NCBI RefSeq assembly: GCF_014467285.1
Contig: NZ_NKHR01000006.1
Coordinates: 151,109-215,108, forward strand
Reading direction: 5' to 3'
DNA from: Xenorhabdus sp014467285
GTDB lineage: Bacteria > Pseudomonadota > Gammaproteobacteria > Enterobacterales > Enterobacteriaceae
DNA length: 64,000 nucleotides
Shown here: piece after piece, positions 42,653 through 52,487 of the stretch
Layout of the letters: each line of letters starts with the position of its first letter
How positions within the stretch are numbered: position 1 is the first letter of the stretch
Position numbers and translations under genes: made by a program
Notes under the pieces: generated by a model
Seen by the model: the letters and a program-made list of their open reading frames with translations, nothing else
The model's database searches: none
What the model was told of the DNA's origin: nothing

Positions 42653-43654
42653 TTATTTTTCTTCGTCTAATGAGTAAGGTAATGCTTGGATGGTAAGGGC
42701 ATGACCTTCATCTTCACGGACACGGAAAACACTCTCTGTTTCCATATCGTTGTTCATGACAACTTGCACCCAGACTAAATCGTCAGCCAGTTTAACCGCA
42801 GCCAGCACTGAACCTGTCCGGCGCCACTTATCACCCAATTGCCATTCCAAATCATCGCCAGCGGCAGGCAAAGAAGAGGCACTGCCCGCCAACCAATACA
42901 TAGCTCGCTTATTTGCACCGCGGTACTTGGCACGTGCCACCATCTCCTGACCGGTATAACAACCTTTCTTAAAGTTGATACCATTTTTGATTGCCTGGAG
43001 ATTTGTCGCTTGTGGAATAAGCTGTGCGCTGTTGGCTGGATCAATCACAGGAAATCCCGCTTCAATTTCCAGCGCCAGCCATTGTTGGCTGTCATTCAAT
43101 TGTGATTGCAACTTCTCGGAGAATGTTTCGGCTAATTGGGCAGCCGTTGTACTGTCTGTAACTAAAAGAAAACGTTCAGTAGGAAGTGACAGATGGAGAA
43201 GTGTTGTTGCTTCATGTTGGATAACAGGAGATTCAGCATCGGGCAGAGCAGGGAAGAAGGTTGCCAGTGCTTCTCGGCTTCCTGTTCCCGCAACACCGAG
43301 CAGGACACTTTCGTCATCTTTGGCAAAAGTCACTTTGGAAAACACAGCATACTTTTTCAATTCAGTTAATTGCGTGTCCAATACTGAACGACGTTCAATA
43401 TAGGCAAAACCTTCTCCACGTCGAAACAGACGTAGATTACTCCACATTTTTCCTTTGGCATCACAATGTGCAGTCAACACATGTTGGTTTTCATCCAAGG
43501 AAGCCATATCTGCTGTCACTTGGCCTTGCAGATATTTCTCCGCGTCAGCGCCAATGGCTGTCACCATTCCCCAATCATCAAGGGAAATTAAAGTCGGTGG
43601 GAGTGTTGCAGAAGGGAGGGGAGATTGTGCAGAAAACGGAATTTGGTAAGCCAT
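42653..43654 (-). CDS. ygfZ: YgfZ, folate-binding protein for iron-sulphur/tRNA modification
   Basis: This 333-residue paralogue of GcvT is close to E. coli YgfZ (326). The diagnostic K-G-C-Y-x-G-Q-E motif is present as KKGCYTGQEMVARAKYRGA (about residues 229-247). It binds folate and supports certain Fe-S enzymes, including MiaB-dependent tRNA thiomethylation. GGCAGGAG precedes the ATG at 43654. It is divergent from sdhE, another protein needed for a flavin/Fe-S enzyme (succinate dehydrogenase). Confidence 0.95.
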   Translation of the reverse strand: MAYQIPFSAQSPLPSATLPPTLISLDDWGMVTAIGADAEKYLQGQVTADMASLDENQHVLTAHCDAKGKMWSNLRLFRRGEGFAYIERRSVLDTQLTELKKYAVFSKVTFAKDDESVLLGVAGTGSREALATFFPALPDAESPVIQHEATTLLHLSLPTERFLLVTDSTTAAQLAETFSEKLQSQLNDSQQWLALEIEAGFPVIDPANSAQLIPQATNLQAIKNGINFKKGCYTGQEMVARAKYRGANKRAMYWLAGSASSLPAAGDDLEWQLGDKWRRTGSVLAAVKLADDLVWVQVVMNNDMETESVFRVREDEGHALTIQALPYSLDEEK

Positions 43655-43889
43655 AACAACTCCTGCCAGTAAGCTATCTGAGAAATAACACTAATGGTAA
43701 AAGAGAAGTTGCTTCATGCAAAGGGGTTATTCCCGTTATTTACCTTTCAAACATTCGTTATTGGGTTGTTGCGATACGCTTCGCAAGTTGTCGATATATC
43801 CAGACATTCAGCCGTAGCAGATGATGAAAAACAGGTTAGAATCGTTGATAATCCCGCTTGATGAAAAATGATAAAGAGGCTTTTTAAAC

Positions 43890-44156
43890 ATGGATATTGG
43901 TAATAAAGCGCGTATTCACTGGGCATGTCGTCGTGGAATGCGTGAATTGGATATTTCTATCATGCCATTTTTTGAGTATGAATATGATTCCTTGAACGAT
44001 GACGACAAGCGGGTTTTCGTTCGTTTGCTGGAGTGTCCGGATCCTGATCTTTTCAACTGGCTCATGAATCATGGGCGTCCTGAAGATGATGAGCTTTTCC
44101 ATATGGTGCAATTGATCCAGAGCAGAAACCAAGCCCGTGGTCCTGTGGAACAATAA
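43890..44156 (+). CDS. sdhE: SdhE, succinate dehydrogenase flavinylation factor
   Basis: This 88-residue small helical protein has the invariant RGMRE motif (RRGMRELD, residues 13-20), required for covalent attachment of FAD to SdhA and FrdA. E. coli SdhE (YgfY) is 88 residues. It overlaps ygfX by 20 nt, which supports translational coupling, as in other enterobacteria. Confidence 0.96.
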   Translation: MDIGNKARIHWACRRGMRELDISIMPFFEYEYDSLNDDDKRVFVRLLECPDPDLFNWLMNHGRPEDDELFHMVQLIQSRNQARGPVEQ

Positions 44157-44565
44157 ATTAAGCATCTCCCGTCAGACTTACCTGTTTTCTATCGGTATAC
44201 ATGGCGGCATCGCTGTGGCGGCTTTATTGGCGCCGTGGCCGGCAAACGGTATTTTTTTCTGGCTCCCATTGCTTGCGATTATTATGATTAGTTGGATATG
44301 GAGTCAGAAAAATATTCGCCAGTGTCAGGGGCGACTGGTGCTATTTAAGGGCAATAAAGTGCACTGGCAAAAAGCAGCGTGGAGTATCGCTCAACCACCG
44401 TGGTTTAGCTGCTATGGAATGGTCGTCATACTCCATGCTTTTGTGCAGGCAGAAAATGCACGCCATCAGCCACCGGTCAGATTGTGGGTGGCATCAGATA
44501 GTCTGTCGCCAGAAGCATGGCGCCATCTAAACCAGCTTATGCGCCAATATTCTGTTAAAAAATAG
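44137..44565 (+). CDS. ygfX: YgfX (CptA), inner-membrane protein cotranscribed with sdhE
   Basis: This is a 142-residue protein with two closely spaced transmembrane helices (about 16-35 and 38-55) and a C-terminal cytosolic part with WVASDSLSPEAWRHLNQLM. It corresponds to E. coli YgfX/CptA (135 residues), proposed to act with SdhE on cell-shape or membrane functions. The start overlaps the sdhE end. It is convergent with fldB. Confidence 0.9.
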   Translation: MVLWNNKLSISRQTYLFSIGIHGGIAVAALLAPWPANGIFFWLPLLAIIMISWIWSQKNIRQCQGRLVLFKGNKVHWQKAAWSIAQPPWFSCYGMVVILHAFVQAENARHQPPVRLWVASDSLSPEAWRHLNQLMRQYSVKK

Positions 44566-44586
44566 CTAAAAACATCATTGGGATCG

Positions 44587-45108
44587 TTAGAATAGTGCTT
44601 CCATTTCAGCCAATATCTGCATACACCATTCACTTAAACGCTCATCGGTTTGTTCGAACTGGTTTACATCATCCAGAGCTAGCCCGACAAACTGCTTACC
44701 ATCGTCAGATAGTGGTTTTGGACTGGTAAACTCATAACCTTCTGTTGGCCAGAAACCAATAAACTGTACACCTGTTGGTCGCAGGTGATGATACAGCATG
44801 CCTAACGCATCCAAAAACCATTCACCGTAATCGATTTGATCTCCCATGCCATACATGGCAACGATTTTTCCTGCCAGATCCAATGACGGAAGCTGATCCC
44901 AAATAGCCAGCCAATCTTCTTGCAGTTCTCCGAAATCCCAAGTTGGGATACCGAGGATCAAGACAGAATACTCTTCCATCAATTGCGGATCGCAATCCTT
45001 GACATTATGCAGATCAATGAGATCTTCACCGAGTATATCGCGTATTTTTTCTGCTACCATTTCTGTATAGCATGTACTGGAGCCGTAAAAGAGACCAATT
45101 TTCATCAT
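44587..45108 (-). CDS. fldB: FldB, flavodoxin 2
   Basis: This 173-residue long-chain flavodoxin is an FMN electron carrier. The phosphate loop is GLFYGSSTCYTEMVAEKI (about 5-22), and it has the FMN-stacking LGIPTWDFGELQEDW (about 51-65) and GMGDQIDYGEWFLDALG. It matches E. coli FldB by the Cys-containing SSTCYTE loop and by position next to xerD. The ATG at 45108 or the adjacent one at 45105 may be used. Confidence 0.95.
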   Translation of the reverse strand: MMKIGLFYGSSTCYTEMVAEKIRDILGEDLIDLHNVKDCDPQLMEEYSVLILGIPTWDFGELQEDWLAIWDQLPSLDLAGKIVAMYGMGDQIDYGEWFLDALGMLYHHLRPTGVQFIGFWPTEGYEFTSPKPLSDDGKQFVGLALDDVNQFEQTDERLSEWCMQILAEMEALF

Positions 45109-45211
45109 TATTTATCAGGAAATGTCGAATATCAGGGGTGGCATTGTAACAGAATAATCGCTTTTTCAGGCATAATAGCCGATTGGAAGGCGCATATAGA
45201 AAGGAGGGCTT

Positions 45212-46228
45212 GTGCCAAGAAAACACAACCTATCAGAAAGCCATTTATCAGAAAATAAGGCATCAGAAGAAAATTCATCAGAAAACAGTTCATCAGAAAA
45301 CAATTCTCAGAAACAACATCCAACGGAACCGCATCCAGCGGCTAATCCCCTGATAGAACAATTTCTTGATACCATCTGGCTGGAAAAAGATTTGGCTGAG
45401 AATACGCTGGTTTCTTATCGGCTTGATTTACAAGCTCTGAACAATTGGCTGGTGCATTATGACCATAATTTACTTTCTGTACAGACTATAGAGCTACAAT
45501 CATTTTTGGCTGAACGGGTAGACGGCGGTTATAAAGCGAGTAGTTCAGCCCGCTTGCTGAGTGCAATGCGACGGTTGTTTCAGTATCTTTATCGTGAAAG
45601 AATGCGGAAAGATGATCCAACTGCGTTATTATCTGCGCCTAAATTGCCTAAGCGTCTGCCTAAAGATTTAAGCGAAAAACAAGTTGAGAATTTGCTCAAC
45701 GCGCCTGTGACTGACCAGCCGATTGAACTGCGGGATAAAGCTATGCTTGAAGTGCTTTATGCGTGTGGATTACGAGTCTCGGAATTGGTTGGTCTGACGT
45801 TATCGGATGTGAGTTTACGTCAAGGTGTGGTCAGGATAGTCGGTAAGGGAAATAAGGAAAGATTAGTCCCTTTAGGGGAAGAAGCAGTTTACTGGCTGGA
45901 AAATTATCTTGAGCATGGGCGTCCCTGGTTATTGAATGGCGCGGTATCTGATGTCTTTTTCCCCAGTAAGCGGGGAACGCAGATGACACGCCAAACTTTT
46001 TGGCATCGGATCAAACACTATGCCGTATTGGCCGAAATTGATGCCGAACGCTTATCACCCCATGTTTTGCGCCATGCTTTTGCAACACATTTACTTAATC
46101 ATGGCGCTGACTTACGCGTTGTGCAAATGTTACTGGGCCATAGTGATCTCTCTACAACTCAGATTTACACTCATGTAGCAACCGAACGCCTTAAGGTGCT
46201 ACATCAACAACATCATCCTCGCGGGTAA
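45212..46228 (+). CDS. xerD: XerD, site-specific tyrosine recombinase, with an unusual N-terminal extension
   Basis: This 338-residue recombinase resolves chromosome dimers at dif with XerC and FtsK. Catalytic residues are seen in CGLRVSELVGL (Arg), GKGNKERLVPLG (Lys), HVLRHAFATHLLNHG (His/Arg), LLGHSDLSTTQIYTH (His and the nucleophile Tyr). E. coli XerD is 298 residues. Here about 40 extra residues rich in Ser, Glu and Asn precede the family start. They are encoded by a CATCAGAAAA-like repeat (about 45230-45315). No in-frame Met exists between them and the core, and AGGAGG stands just before the GTG at 45212, so the extension appears real. It is first in xerD-dsbC-recJ. Confidence 0.95.
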   Translation: MPRKHNLSESHLSENKASEENSSENSSSENNSQKQHPTEPHPAANPLIEQFLDTIWLEKDLAENTLVSYRLDLQALNNWLVHYDHNLLSVQTIELQSFLAERVDGGYKASSSARLLSAMRRLFQYLYRERMRKDDPTALLSAPKLPKRLPKDLSEKQVENLLNAPVTDQPIELRDKAMLEVLYACGLRVSELVGLTLSDVSLRQGVVRIVGKGNKERLVPLGEEAVYWLENYLEHGRPWLLNGAVSDVFFPSKRGTQMTRQTFWHRIKHYAVLAEIDAERLSPHVLRHAFATHLLNHGADLRVVQMLLGHSDLSTTQIYTHVATERLKVLHQQHHPRG

Positions 46229-46260
46229 CTGCGGAGAAAGATGCAAATAAGGAACAAACA

Positions 46261-46962
46261 ATGAAGAAAATTGCGTTTTGCCTTTCTTTAATACTGACTG
46301 CTTTTGCCAGCAATGCTTTCGCTGATGAAAGTCCTATCAATAAGTCACTGTCTAAAATGGGAATCAAGGCAGAAAATATTACCCCATCACAGCTTTCTGG
46401 CGTGAGTGCCGTTTTAACTGAGCACGGCATTATTTATATGTCTAATGATGGTAAATACTTGTTACAGGGACCACTGTATGAAATTAGTGGCAAAATACCC
46501 AAGAATGTCAGTAATCAGGTTTTGATTAAAAAACTGGATGCTTTGAAAAATCAAATGATTATTTACAAAGCACCGAAAGAAAAACACGTTGTTACTGTCT
46601 TTACTGACATCACTTGTGGTTATTGCCGCAAGCTGCATGAAAGCATGCAGGAATATAACGATCTGGGGATTACTGTTCGTTATCTGGCATTTCCTCGTCA
46701 TGGCCTGCAACATGAATCAGCCAAAGAGATGCAGTCTATTTGGTGCAGCGCGACACCGAACAAATCTCTCAATGCGGTTTTCAAAGGTGACAAGGTTTCT
46801 CCAATTAAAGAATGCAAAACTGATATCGCGAAACAATATCAGCTAGGCTTGCAATTCGGCGTTCAGGGTACACCAGCGATTATCCTTGAAGATGGTAGCG
46901 TGATTGGGGGTTATTTGTCGCCGAAAGATTTATTAGCTATGTTGGATCAGCGTGGTGAATAA
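46261..46962 (+). CDS. dsbC: DsbC, periplasmic disulphide isomerase
   Basis: This 233-residue periplasmic V-shaped dimer corrects wrong disulphides. It has a signal peptide MKKIAFCLSLILTAFASNAFA, an N-terminal dimerisation domain, and a thioredoxin domain with active site CGYC (in TDITCGYCRKLH, about 117-128) and cis-Pro in GTPAI. It lies in the conserved xerD-dsbC-recJ operon, 32 bp after xerD and 6 bp before recJ. Confidence 0.97.
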   Translation: MKKIAFCLSLILTAFASNAFADESPINKSLSKMGIKAENITPSQLSGVSAVLTEHGIIYMSNDGKYLLQGPLYEISGKIPKNVSNQVLIKKLDALKNQMIIYKAPKEKHVVTVFTDITCGYCRKLHESMQEYNDLGITVRYLAFPRHGLQHESAKEMQSIWCSATPNKSLNAVFKGDKVSPIKECKTDIAKQYQLGLQFGVQGTPAIILEDGSVIGGYLSPKDLLAMLDQRGE

Positions 46963-46968
46963 CTGATA

Positions 46969-48702
46969 ATGTATCAAGAAATACAACTCCGCCGCCGACC
47001 GGAGGCGGATTTCAGCCATCTTCCCAACAATATTCATCCGTTATTGCGCCGGTTATACGCCATGCGTGGTATACGTCAGGCAGAGGAACTGGAGCGCGGA
47101 GCAAAGGGATTGCTTAATTACCAATCCCTTAACGGCATTGAACAGGCAGTTGCTTTGCTTATCACCGCATTGCGGGAACATTGGCGTATTGTGATCGTCG
47201 GAGATTTCGATGCGGATGGGGCAACCAGTACCGCATTGTGCATTCGTGCATTGCGTGCAATGGGATATCGTAGCCTTGATTATCTTGTCCCCAACCGTTT
47301 TGAAGACGGTTATGGCCTGAGCGTTCAGGTTGTTGATGAAGTCGTCAAAAAAGGCGCAGAGCTGATTATCACAGTGGATAACGGGATCTCATCCCATGAT
47401 GGTGTCACTGCGGCACATCAACACGGTATTAAAGTTATTGTCACTGATCACCACTTGCCGGGTGAAACATTGCCCGCCGCCGATGCCATTATCAATCCCA
47501 ATTTGGCTGATTGTGCCTTTCCTTCCAAAGCATTGGCGGGTGTTGGCGTTGCATTTTATCTGATGTCTGCACTCAGGGCGGAATTACGCCAATTGTCATG
47601 GTTTGAGCAGCAAGGCATACCATTACCTAATCTGGCGGAATTACTGGATTTAGTGGCATTAGGCACAGTGGCAGATGTGGTTCCCCTTGATACCAATAAT
47701 CGTATTTTGGTATATCAAGGACTAAATCGCATTCGGGCAGGGCGATGCTGCGCGGGAATACGGGCACTGCTTGAAGTTTCCAAACGAGAATCCACAAAAT
47801 TGGCTGCTAGTGATTTGGGTTTTGCATTAGGGCCACGATTAAATGCTGCCGGACGTCTGGATGATATGTCTGTTGGGGTGGCGTTACTGCTGACAGATGA
47901 CATGATGCAAGCGCGTCAGATTGCTTGTGAGTTGGACGGCTTGAACCAGACTCGTCGGGAAATTGAACAAGGCATGCAGCAAGAAGCCTTGCAGATTTGC
48001 GATAAAATCGAGCGTACCCATACCCAATTACCCTATGGCCTGGCGATTTACCATCCTGAATGGCATCAGGGCGTAGTGGGTATTTTGGCCTCGCGTATTA
48101 AAGAACGCTTTCATCGTCCGGTTATCGCTTTTGCCCCTGCTGGTGACGGTACGCTAAAAGGATCGGGCCGCTCTGTAAATGGCTTGCATATGCGTGATGC
48201 GCTTGAACGCCTTGATACCCTGCATCCGGGATTGATGTTGAAATTTGGTGGTCATGCGATGGCAGCGGGATTGTCGATTGAACAAGACAAATTTGACTTA
48301 TTTCAGCGCCATTTTTCTGCATTAGTGGCAGATTTGCTGGATATCGCCCAACTTGAAGGTGTGGTCTGGAGTGATGGAGAACTGGCATTGGATGAGTTGT
48401 CGCTGGAGGTTGCAGAAATCCTGCGTGATGGTGGCCCGTGGGGACAGGCGTTTGCAGAGCCGGTATTTGACGGCAAATTCAAGTTGTTACAACAGCGAAT
48501 TGTTGGTGAAAACCATCTGAAAGTGATGCTTGAACCATTAAATGGTGGACCAATGCTGGATGGCATCGCATTTAATATCGATGTTAATCGCTGGCCGGAT
48601 AACAGCGTCAAAACGGTAGAACTGGCTTATAAATTGGATATTAACGAATTTCGTGGTAATCGGGATATACAGCTTTTGATCCAACATATTTGGCCTTACT
48701 GA
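46969..48702 (+). CDS. recJ: RecJ, single-strand-specific 5'-3' exonuclease
   Basis: This 577-residue DHH-family nuclease has exactly the E. coli RecJ length. It acts in mismatch, base-excision and RecFOR recombination repair. Metal-binding motifs: VGDFDADGATSTAL (about 77-90), TVDNGISSHDG (about 134-144) and VTDHHLPGETLP (about 157-168), then the DHHA1 domain with FGGHAMAAGLS. The ATG lies only 6 bp after dsbC, implying translational coupling. Confidence 0.98.
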   Translation: MYQEIQLRRRPEADFSHLPNNIHPLLRRLYAMRGIRQAEELERGAKGLLNYQSLNGIEQAVALLITALREHWRIVIVGDFDADGATSTALCIRALRAMGYRSLDYLVPNRFEDGYGLSVQVVDEVVKKGAELIITVDNGISSHDGVTAAHQHGIKVIVTDHHLPGETLPAADAIINPNLADCAFPSKALAGVGVAFYLMSALRAELRQLSWFEQQGIPLPNLAELLDLVALGTVADVVPLDTNNRILVYQGLNRIRAGRCCAGIRALLEVSKRESTKLAASDLGFALGPRLNAAGRLDDMSVGVALLLTDDMMQARQIACELDGLNQTRREIEQGMQQEALQICDKIERTHTQLPYGLAIYHPEWHQGVVGILASRIKERFHRPVIAFAPAGDGTLKGSGRSVNGLHMRDALERLDTLHPGLMLKFGGHAMAAGLSIEQDKFDLFQRHFSALVADLLDIAQLEGVVWSDGELALDELSLEVAEILRDGGPWGQAFAEPVFDGKFKLLQQRIVGENHLKVMLEPLNGGPMLDGIAFNIDVNRWPDNSVKTVELAYKLDINEFRGNRDIQLLIQHIWPY

Positions 48703-48837
48703 ACTGCTTGAGTCTGATGATGTGGTAAATCTCCGGAAATGCTATAAACCCAGTGATAGATCCGTTAGAATACGCGGTTCGAAAATATCCATGCGACCAT
48801 CATTTATTCATAATACACAACGTATAAGACACGAAAT

Positions 48838-49936
48838 ATGTTTGAAATTAATCCGGTAAAAAACCACATTCAGGACCTGTCTGAGCGGACAGCAGTTCTG
48901 AGGGGGTATCTTTGACTATGATGCCAAGAAAGAACGCTTAGAAGAAGTTAATGCTGAACTGGAACAGCCTGATGTCTGGAATGAACCGGAACGGGCACAG
49001 GCGTTGGGTAAAGAGCGTTCATCACTGGAAAGCATTGTAGAAACCATCGATCAACTTGATCAGGGATTGGAAGATGTAAACGGTCTGCTGGAATTGGCCG
49101 TTGAGGCTGATGATGAAGAGACCTTCAATGAAGCAGTCGCTGAATTGGAACAGTTAGAAGAAAAACTGGGCCAGCTTGAATTTCGTCGTATGTTCTCTGG
49201 CGAATATGACAATGCAAACTGTTATCTGGATCTTCAGGCAGGTTCTGGCGGTACAGAAGCGCAGGATTGGGCCAGCATGTTGATGCGTATGTACCTGCGT
49301 TGGGCTGAATCCAAGGGCTTTAAGACAGAAATCATTGAAGAATCTGATGGTGACGTTGCAGGTCTGAAATCCGCCACTATCAAGATCATGGGTGAATATG
49401 CTTACGGTTGGCTGCGTACAGAAACAGGTGTTCATCGCTTGGTACGTAAGAGCCCGTTTGACTCAGGTGGCCGCCGTCATACATCATTCAGTTCTGCCTT
49501 CATCTACCCAGAAGTAGATGATGATATTGATATTGAAATCAATCCGGCTGATTTACGTATTGATGTATACCGCGCCTCTGGTGCTGGTGGTCAGCACGTC
49601 AACAAAACTGAATCGGCTGTACGTATCACCCACGTACCGACTGGCACCGTCACTCAATGTCAGACAGATCGTTCTCAGCATAAAAACAAAGACCAGGCGA
49701 TGAAACAGTTGAAAGCGAAACTGTACGAACTGGAAATGCTGAAGAAGAATGCTGATAAACAAGCAATGGAAGAAAACAAATCGGATATTGGTTGGGGCAG
49801 TCAGATCCGCTCTTACGTTTTGGATGATTCCCGCATTAAAGACTTGCGCACCGGTGTAGAAACCCGTAACACGCAATCTGTGCTGGATGGTGATTTGGAC
49901 AAATTCATTGAAGCAAGCTTAAAAGCTGGCCTATGA
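48838..49936 (+). CDS. prfB: PrfB, peptide chain release factor 2, with programmed +1 frameshift
   Basis: RF2 recognises UAA and UGA. The gene is split: codons 1-25 run from the ATG at 48838 to CTT at 48910-48912, then an in-frame TGA at 48913-48915. Skipping T48913 continues in the +1 frame at GAC 48914 to the stop at 49936, giving 365 residues as in E. coli. The frameshift site AGGGGGTATCTTTGAC has the internal Shine-Dalgarno-like AGGGGG three bases before CTT TGA. RF2 identity is confirmed by SPF (KSPFDSGGRRH) and the catalytic GAGGQHVNKTES. The residue before SGAGGQ is Ala (YRASGAGGQ), the form found in most bacteria rather than the E. coli K-12 Thr. Confidence 0.98.
48901..48916 (+). promoter_or_regulatory. 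RF2 autoregulatory frameshift signal
   Basis: AGGGGGTATCTTTGAC contains an internal Shine-Dalgarno-like element, the slippery CTT codon and the UGA stop followed by C. When RF2 is scarce the ribosome slips +1, which restores RF2 synthesis. Confidence 0.97.
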
Positions 49937-49945
49937 GGAACTAAA

Positions 49946-51460
49946 ATGTCACAACAACAGCAGGGAGCTGAACAAGCTCCTGACTTAAATAATGAACTGA
50001 AAACACGCCGTGAGAAACTGGCTGTACTGCGCAGCAACGGCATTGCTTTCCCAAATGATTTTCGTCGCGAAAACATTTCCGAAGATCTGCACGCAAAATA
50101 CGATGGCAAGACGAAGGAAGAGTTGGAAGAGCTGGATATCGAAGTGACCGTTGCTGGTCGCATGATGACACGTCGCATCATGGGCAAGGCCTCTTTTGCA
50201 ACCTTGCAGGACAAGGGCGGCCGCATTCAGATCTACGTTTCCCGTGATGATTTGCCGGAAGGTATTTACAATACTCAGTTCAAAAAATGGGATTTGGGTG
50301 ACATTTTAGGTGCACGCGGTAAGTTGTTCAAAACTCAAACGGGTGAACTTTCCATTCACTGTACCGAACTGCGTCTGCTGACTAAAGCATTGCGTCCACT
50401 GCCGGATAAATTCCACGGTTTGGCGGATCAGGAAACCCGTTATCGCCAGCGTTATTTGGATCTGATCTCGAACGATGAATCACGTAAGGCATTCCAGATT
50501 CGTTCTCGCGTGATGTCTGCATTGCGTAACTTCATGACCCAGAAAGACTTCATGGAAGTTGAAACGCCAATGATGCAGGCGATTCCGGGTGGTGCAAGTG
50601 CGCGCCCGTTCATTACGCACCACAATGCGCTGGATATCGACATGTACCTGCGTATTGCGCCAGAACTGTATCTTAAGCGTCTGGTTGTCGGAGGTTTTGA
50701 GCGCGTTTTCGAAATCAACCGTAACTTCCGTAACGAAGGCGTTTCTCCGCGTCACAACCCTGAGTTCACCATGATGGAACTCTACATGGCTTACGCGGAT
50801 TACCAAGATCTGATTGTACTGACCGAAGAACTGTTCCGTACTTTGACTCAAGAAGTGTTGGGTACAACGCTGGTGCAATATGGTGAACAAGAGTTCGATT
50901 TCGGCAAACCTTTCGTCAAAATGACCATGAAAGAAGCGATCTGCAAATATCGTCCAGAAACCAATATGGCGGACTTGGATGATATGGATAAAGCCGTTTC
51001 TATCGCGAAATCCTTGGGCATTGACCTTGAAAAAGGTTGGGGCTTAGGTCGCGTTCAGTGTGAAATCTTTGAAGAAACCGCAGAAAGCCACTTGATTCAG
51101 CCGACTTTCATTACAGAATACCCGGCAGAAGTTTCTCCGTTGGCACGTCGTAACGATGAAAACCCATTCATTACTGACCGCTTTGAGTTCTTCATCGGTG
51201 GTCGTGAAATCGGTAACGGCTTCTCGGAGCTGAATGACGCGGAAGATCAGGCAGAGCGTTTTGCAGAACAAGTTCGCCAGAAAGACGAAGGTGATGACGA
51301 AGCGATGTTCTACGATGAAGACTACATCACTGCACTGGAACATGGCTTGCCACCAACAGCGGGTTTGGGGATCGGTATCGACCGTATGGTGATGTTGTTC
51401 ACTAACAGCCATACTATCCGTGATGTCATCCTGTTCCCGGCAATGCGCCCGAATAAATAA
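49946..51460 (+). CDS. lysS: LysS, lysyl-tRNA synthetase
   Basis: This 504-residue class II synthetase has an N-terminal OB-fold anticodon-binding domain (about 60-150), motif 2 FRNEGVSPRHNPEFTMMELY (about 261-280) and motif 3 GLGIGIDRMVMLF (about 470-482). It lies 9 bp after prfB, the conserved prfB-lysS pair. A strong terminator follows. Confidence 0.98.
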   Translation: MSQQQQGAEQAPDLNNELKTRREKLAVLRSNGIAFPNDFRRENISEDLHAKYDGKTKEELEELDIEVTVAGRMMTRRIMGKASFATLQDKGGRIQIYVSRDDLPEGIYNTQFKKWDLGDILGARGKLFKTQTGELSIHCTELRLLTKALRPLPDKFHGLADQETRYRQRYLDLISNDESRKAFQIRSRVMSALRNFMTQKDFMEVETPMMQAIPGGASARPFITHHNALDIDMYLRIAPELYLKRLVVGGFERVFEINRNFRNEGVSPRHNPEFTMMELYMAYADYQDLIVLTEELFRTLTQEVLGTTLVQYGEQEFDFGKPFVKMTMKEAICKYRPETNMADLDDMDKAVSIAKSLGIDLEKGWGLGRVQCEIFEETAESHLIQPTFITEYPAEVSPLARRNDENPFITDRFEFFIGGREIGNGFSELNDAEDQAERFAEQVRQKDEGDDEAMFYDEDYITALEHGLPPTAGLGIGIDRMVMLFTNSHTIRDVILFPAMRPNK

Positions 51461-51483
51461 TCATTTTTTGATTAAAATCTGCC

Positions 51484-51518
51484 AAACGCCCTGCCAGATT
51501 AACTGGCAGGGCGTTTTT
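51484..51518 (+). terminator. Rho-independent terminator of prfB-lysS
   Basis: AAACGCCCTGCCAG pairs perfectly with CTGGCAGGGCGTTT around ATTAA and continues into a T-run. Confidence 0.97.
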
Positions 51519-51629
51519 ATACATATAAGAAAGAGTGAAGCAATCGGCTGAAATATAGACAAATATTAACGATAATCACTTGCTGAGATCGGGTAACAGG
51601 TATATATTTGTCAACGCTACTTCATTGAG

Positions 51630-51703
51630 GCGAGTGTAGTTCAATGGTAGAACGAGAGCTTCCCAAGCTCTATACGAGGGTTCGATTCCCTTCACTCGCT
51701 CCA
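51630..51703 (+). tRNA. tRNA-Gly (anticodon CCC)
   Basis: This 74-nt cloverleaf has acceptor stem GCGAGTG paired with CACTCGC, discriminator T and an encoded CCA. The anticodon stem AGAGC/GCTCT encloses the loop TTCCCAA, so the anticodon is CCC. The T-loop is GGTTCGATTCC. It reads GGG codons and marks the boundary between the conserved block and the accessory region. Confidence 0.96.
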
Positions 51704-51828
51704 AATAAACCTCTATCAAAGTCTATCAAAGTCAGGTAATGCCAGTAATATCAATACCGTAGTAGTATAAGGATCTCGGACACCTCAAAAGCCTGCTAAT
51801 GTTATTCACATGACAATGAGGTGTGACG

Positions 51829-52320
51829 ATGAAATTGAAACCGACCAAGCGCCACTATTCCGCTGAATTTAAGCTGGAAGCAGTTCAACAGGTTGTTCTC
51901 CATCAACAACGGGTTCTCGATGTCGCCCGTTCATTGGGGATCGATAACAGCACGCGGGGAAAATGAGTTCGCCAGTACAAGGCCGAAATGCAGGGAACAA
52001 TGCGCTGGAAACGCGGCATCTTGAAGGACGGCTGGTTTTTCACTCAGATCAAGGAAGTCAATACAGGAGTAAAAGGTTTCGCCGTTTACTCTGGCAACAT
52101 AAAATTATCCAAAGCATGAGCCGCAGAGGCAACTGCTATGATAATTCCCCCCATGGAACGGGTATTCCGGAGTTTGAAAAGTGAATGGCTCCCGCCAGAA
52201 GGGTATCAGGACATTCATGAGGCAATAAGGGATATCACCCACTATTTGGGCGTGTATTACAACGAAATCCGTCCTCATAGCTTTAATGGGGGAATTTCTC
52301 CTGCTGAATATGAAAGATAG
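51829..52320 (+). pseudogene. Decayed IS3-family transposase (orfA start and orfB end)
   Basis: orfA begins MKLKPTKRHYSAEFKLEAVQ and reads IS3-type helix-turn-helix sequence to a TGA at 51964-51966 that replaces the usual Trp (next codons VRQYKAEMQG). Most of orfB is deleted. Its 3' part is recognisable as HSDQGSQYRSKRFRRLL, MSRRGNCYDN and the final YNEIRPHSFNGGISPAEYE, spread over shifted frames. GTGTCCGA near 52339 and TCGGACAC near 51776 look like the remaining inverted ends. No active transposase can be made. Confidence 0.85.
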
Positions 52321-52487
52321 TGGGAAGAGGCTAGAAATGTGTCCGAAACTTCTTGACCGCTAAACTGCCCAGATATGGTGCTCTGAAATGACATATGACA
52401 ACCAGGTCTTAGTGGTTATATAAAACAGAAACCGTGTAGGGGAGAAACATTTTAGAAAAGGCCATATGGAAACATAAGTAGTTTCGG

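Noticed and set aside
45212..45320. Possible short CRISPR-like array at the start of xerD
   Set aside because: The repeats are short (about 10-15 bp), contiguous, coding and in frame. There are no spacers of constant length.
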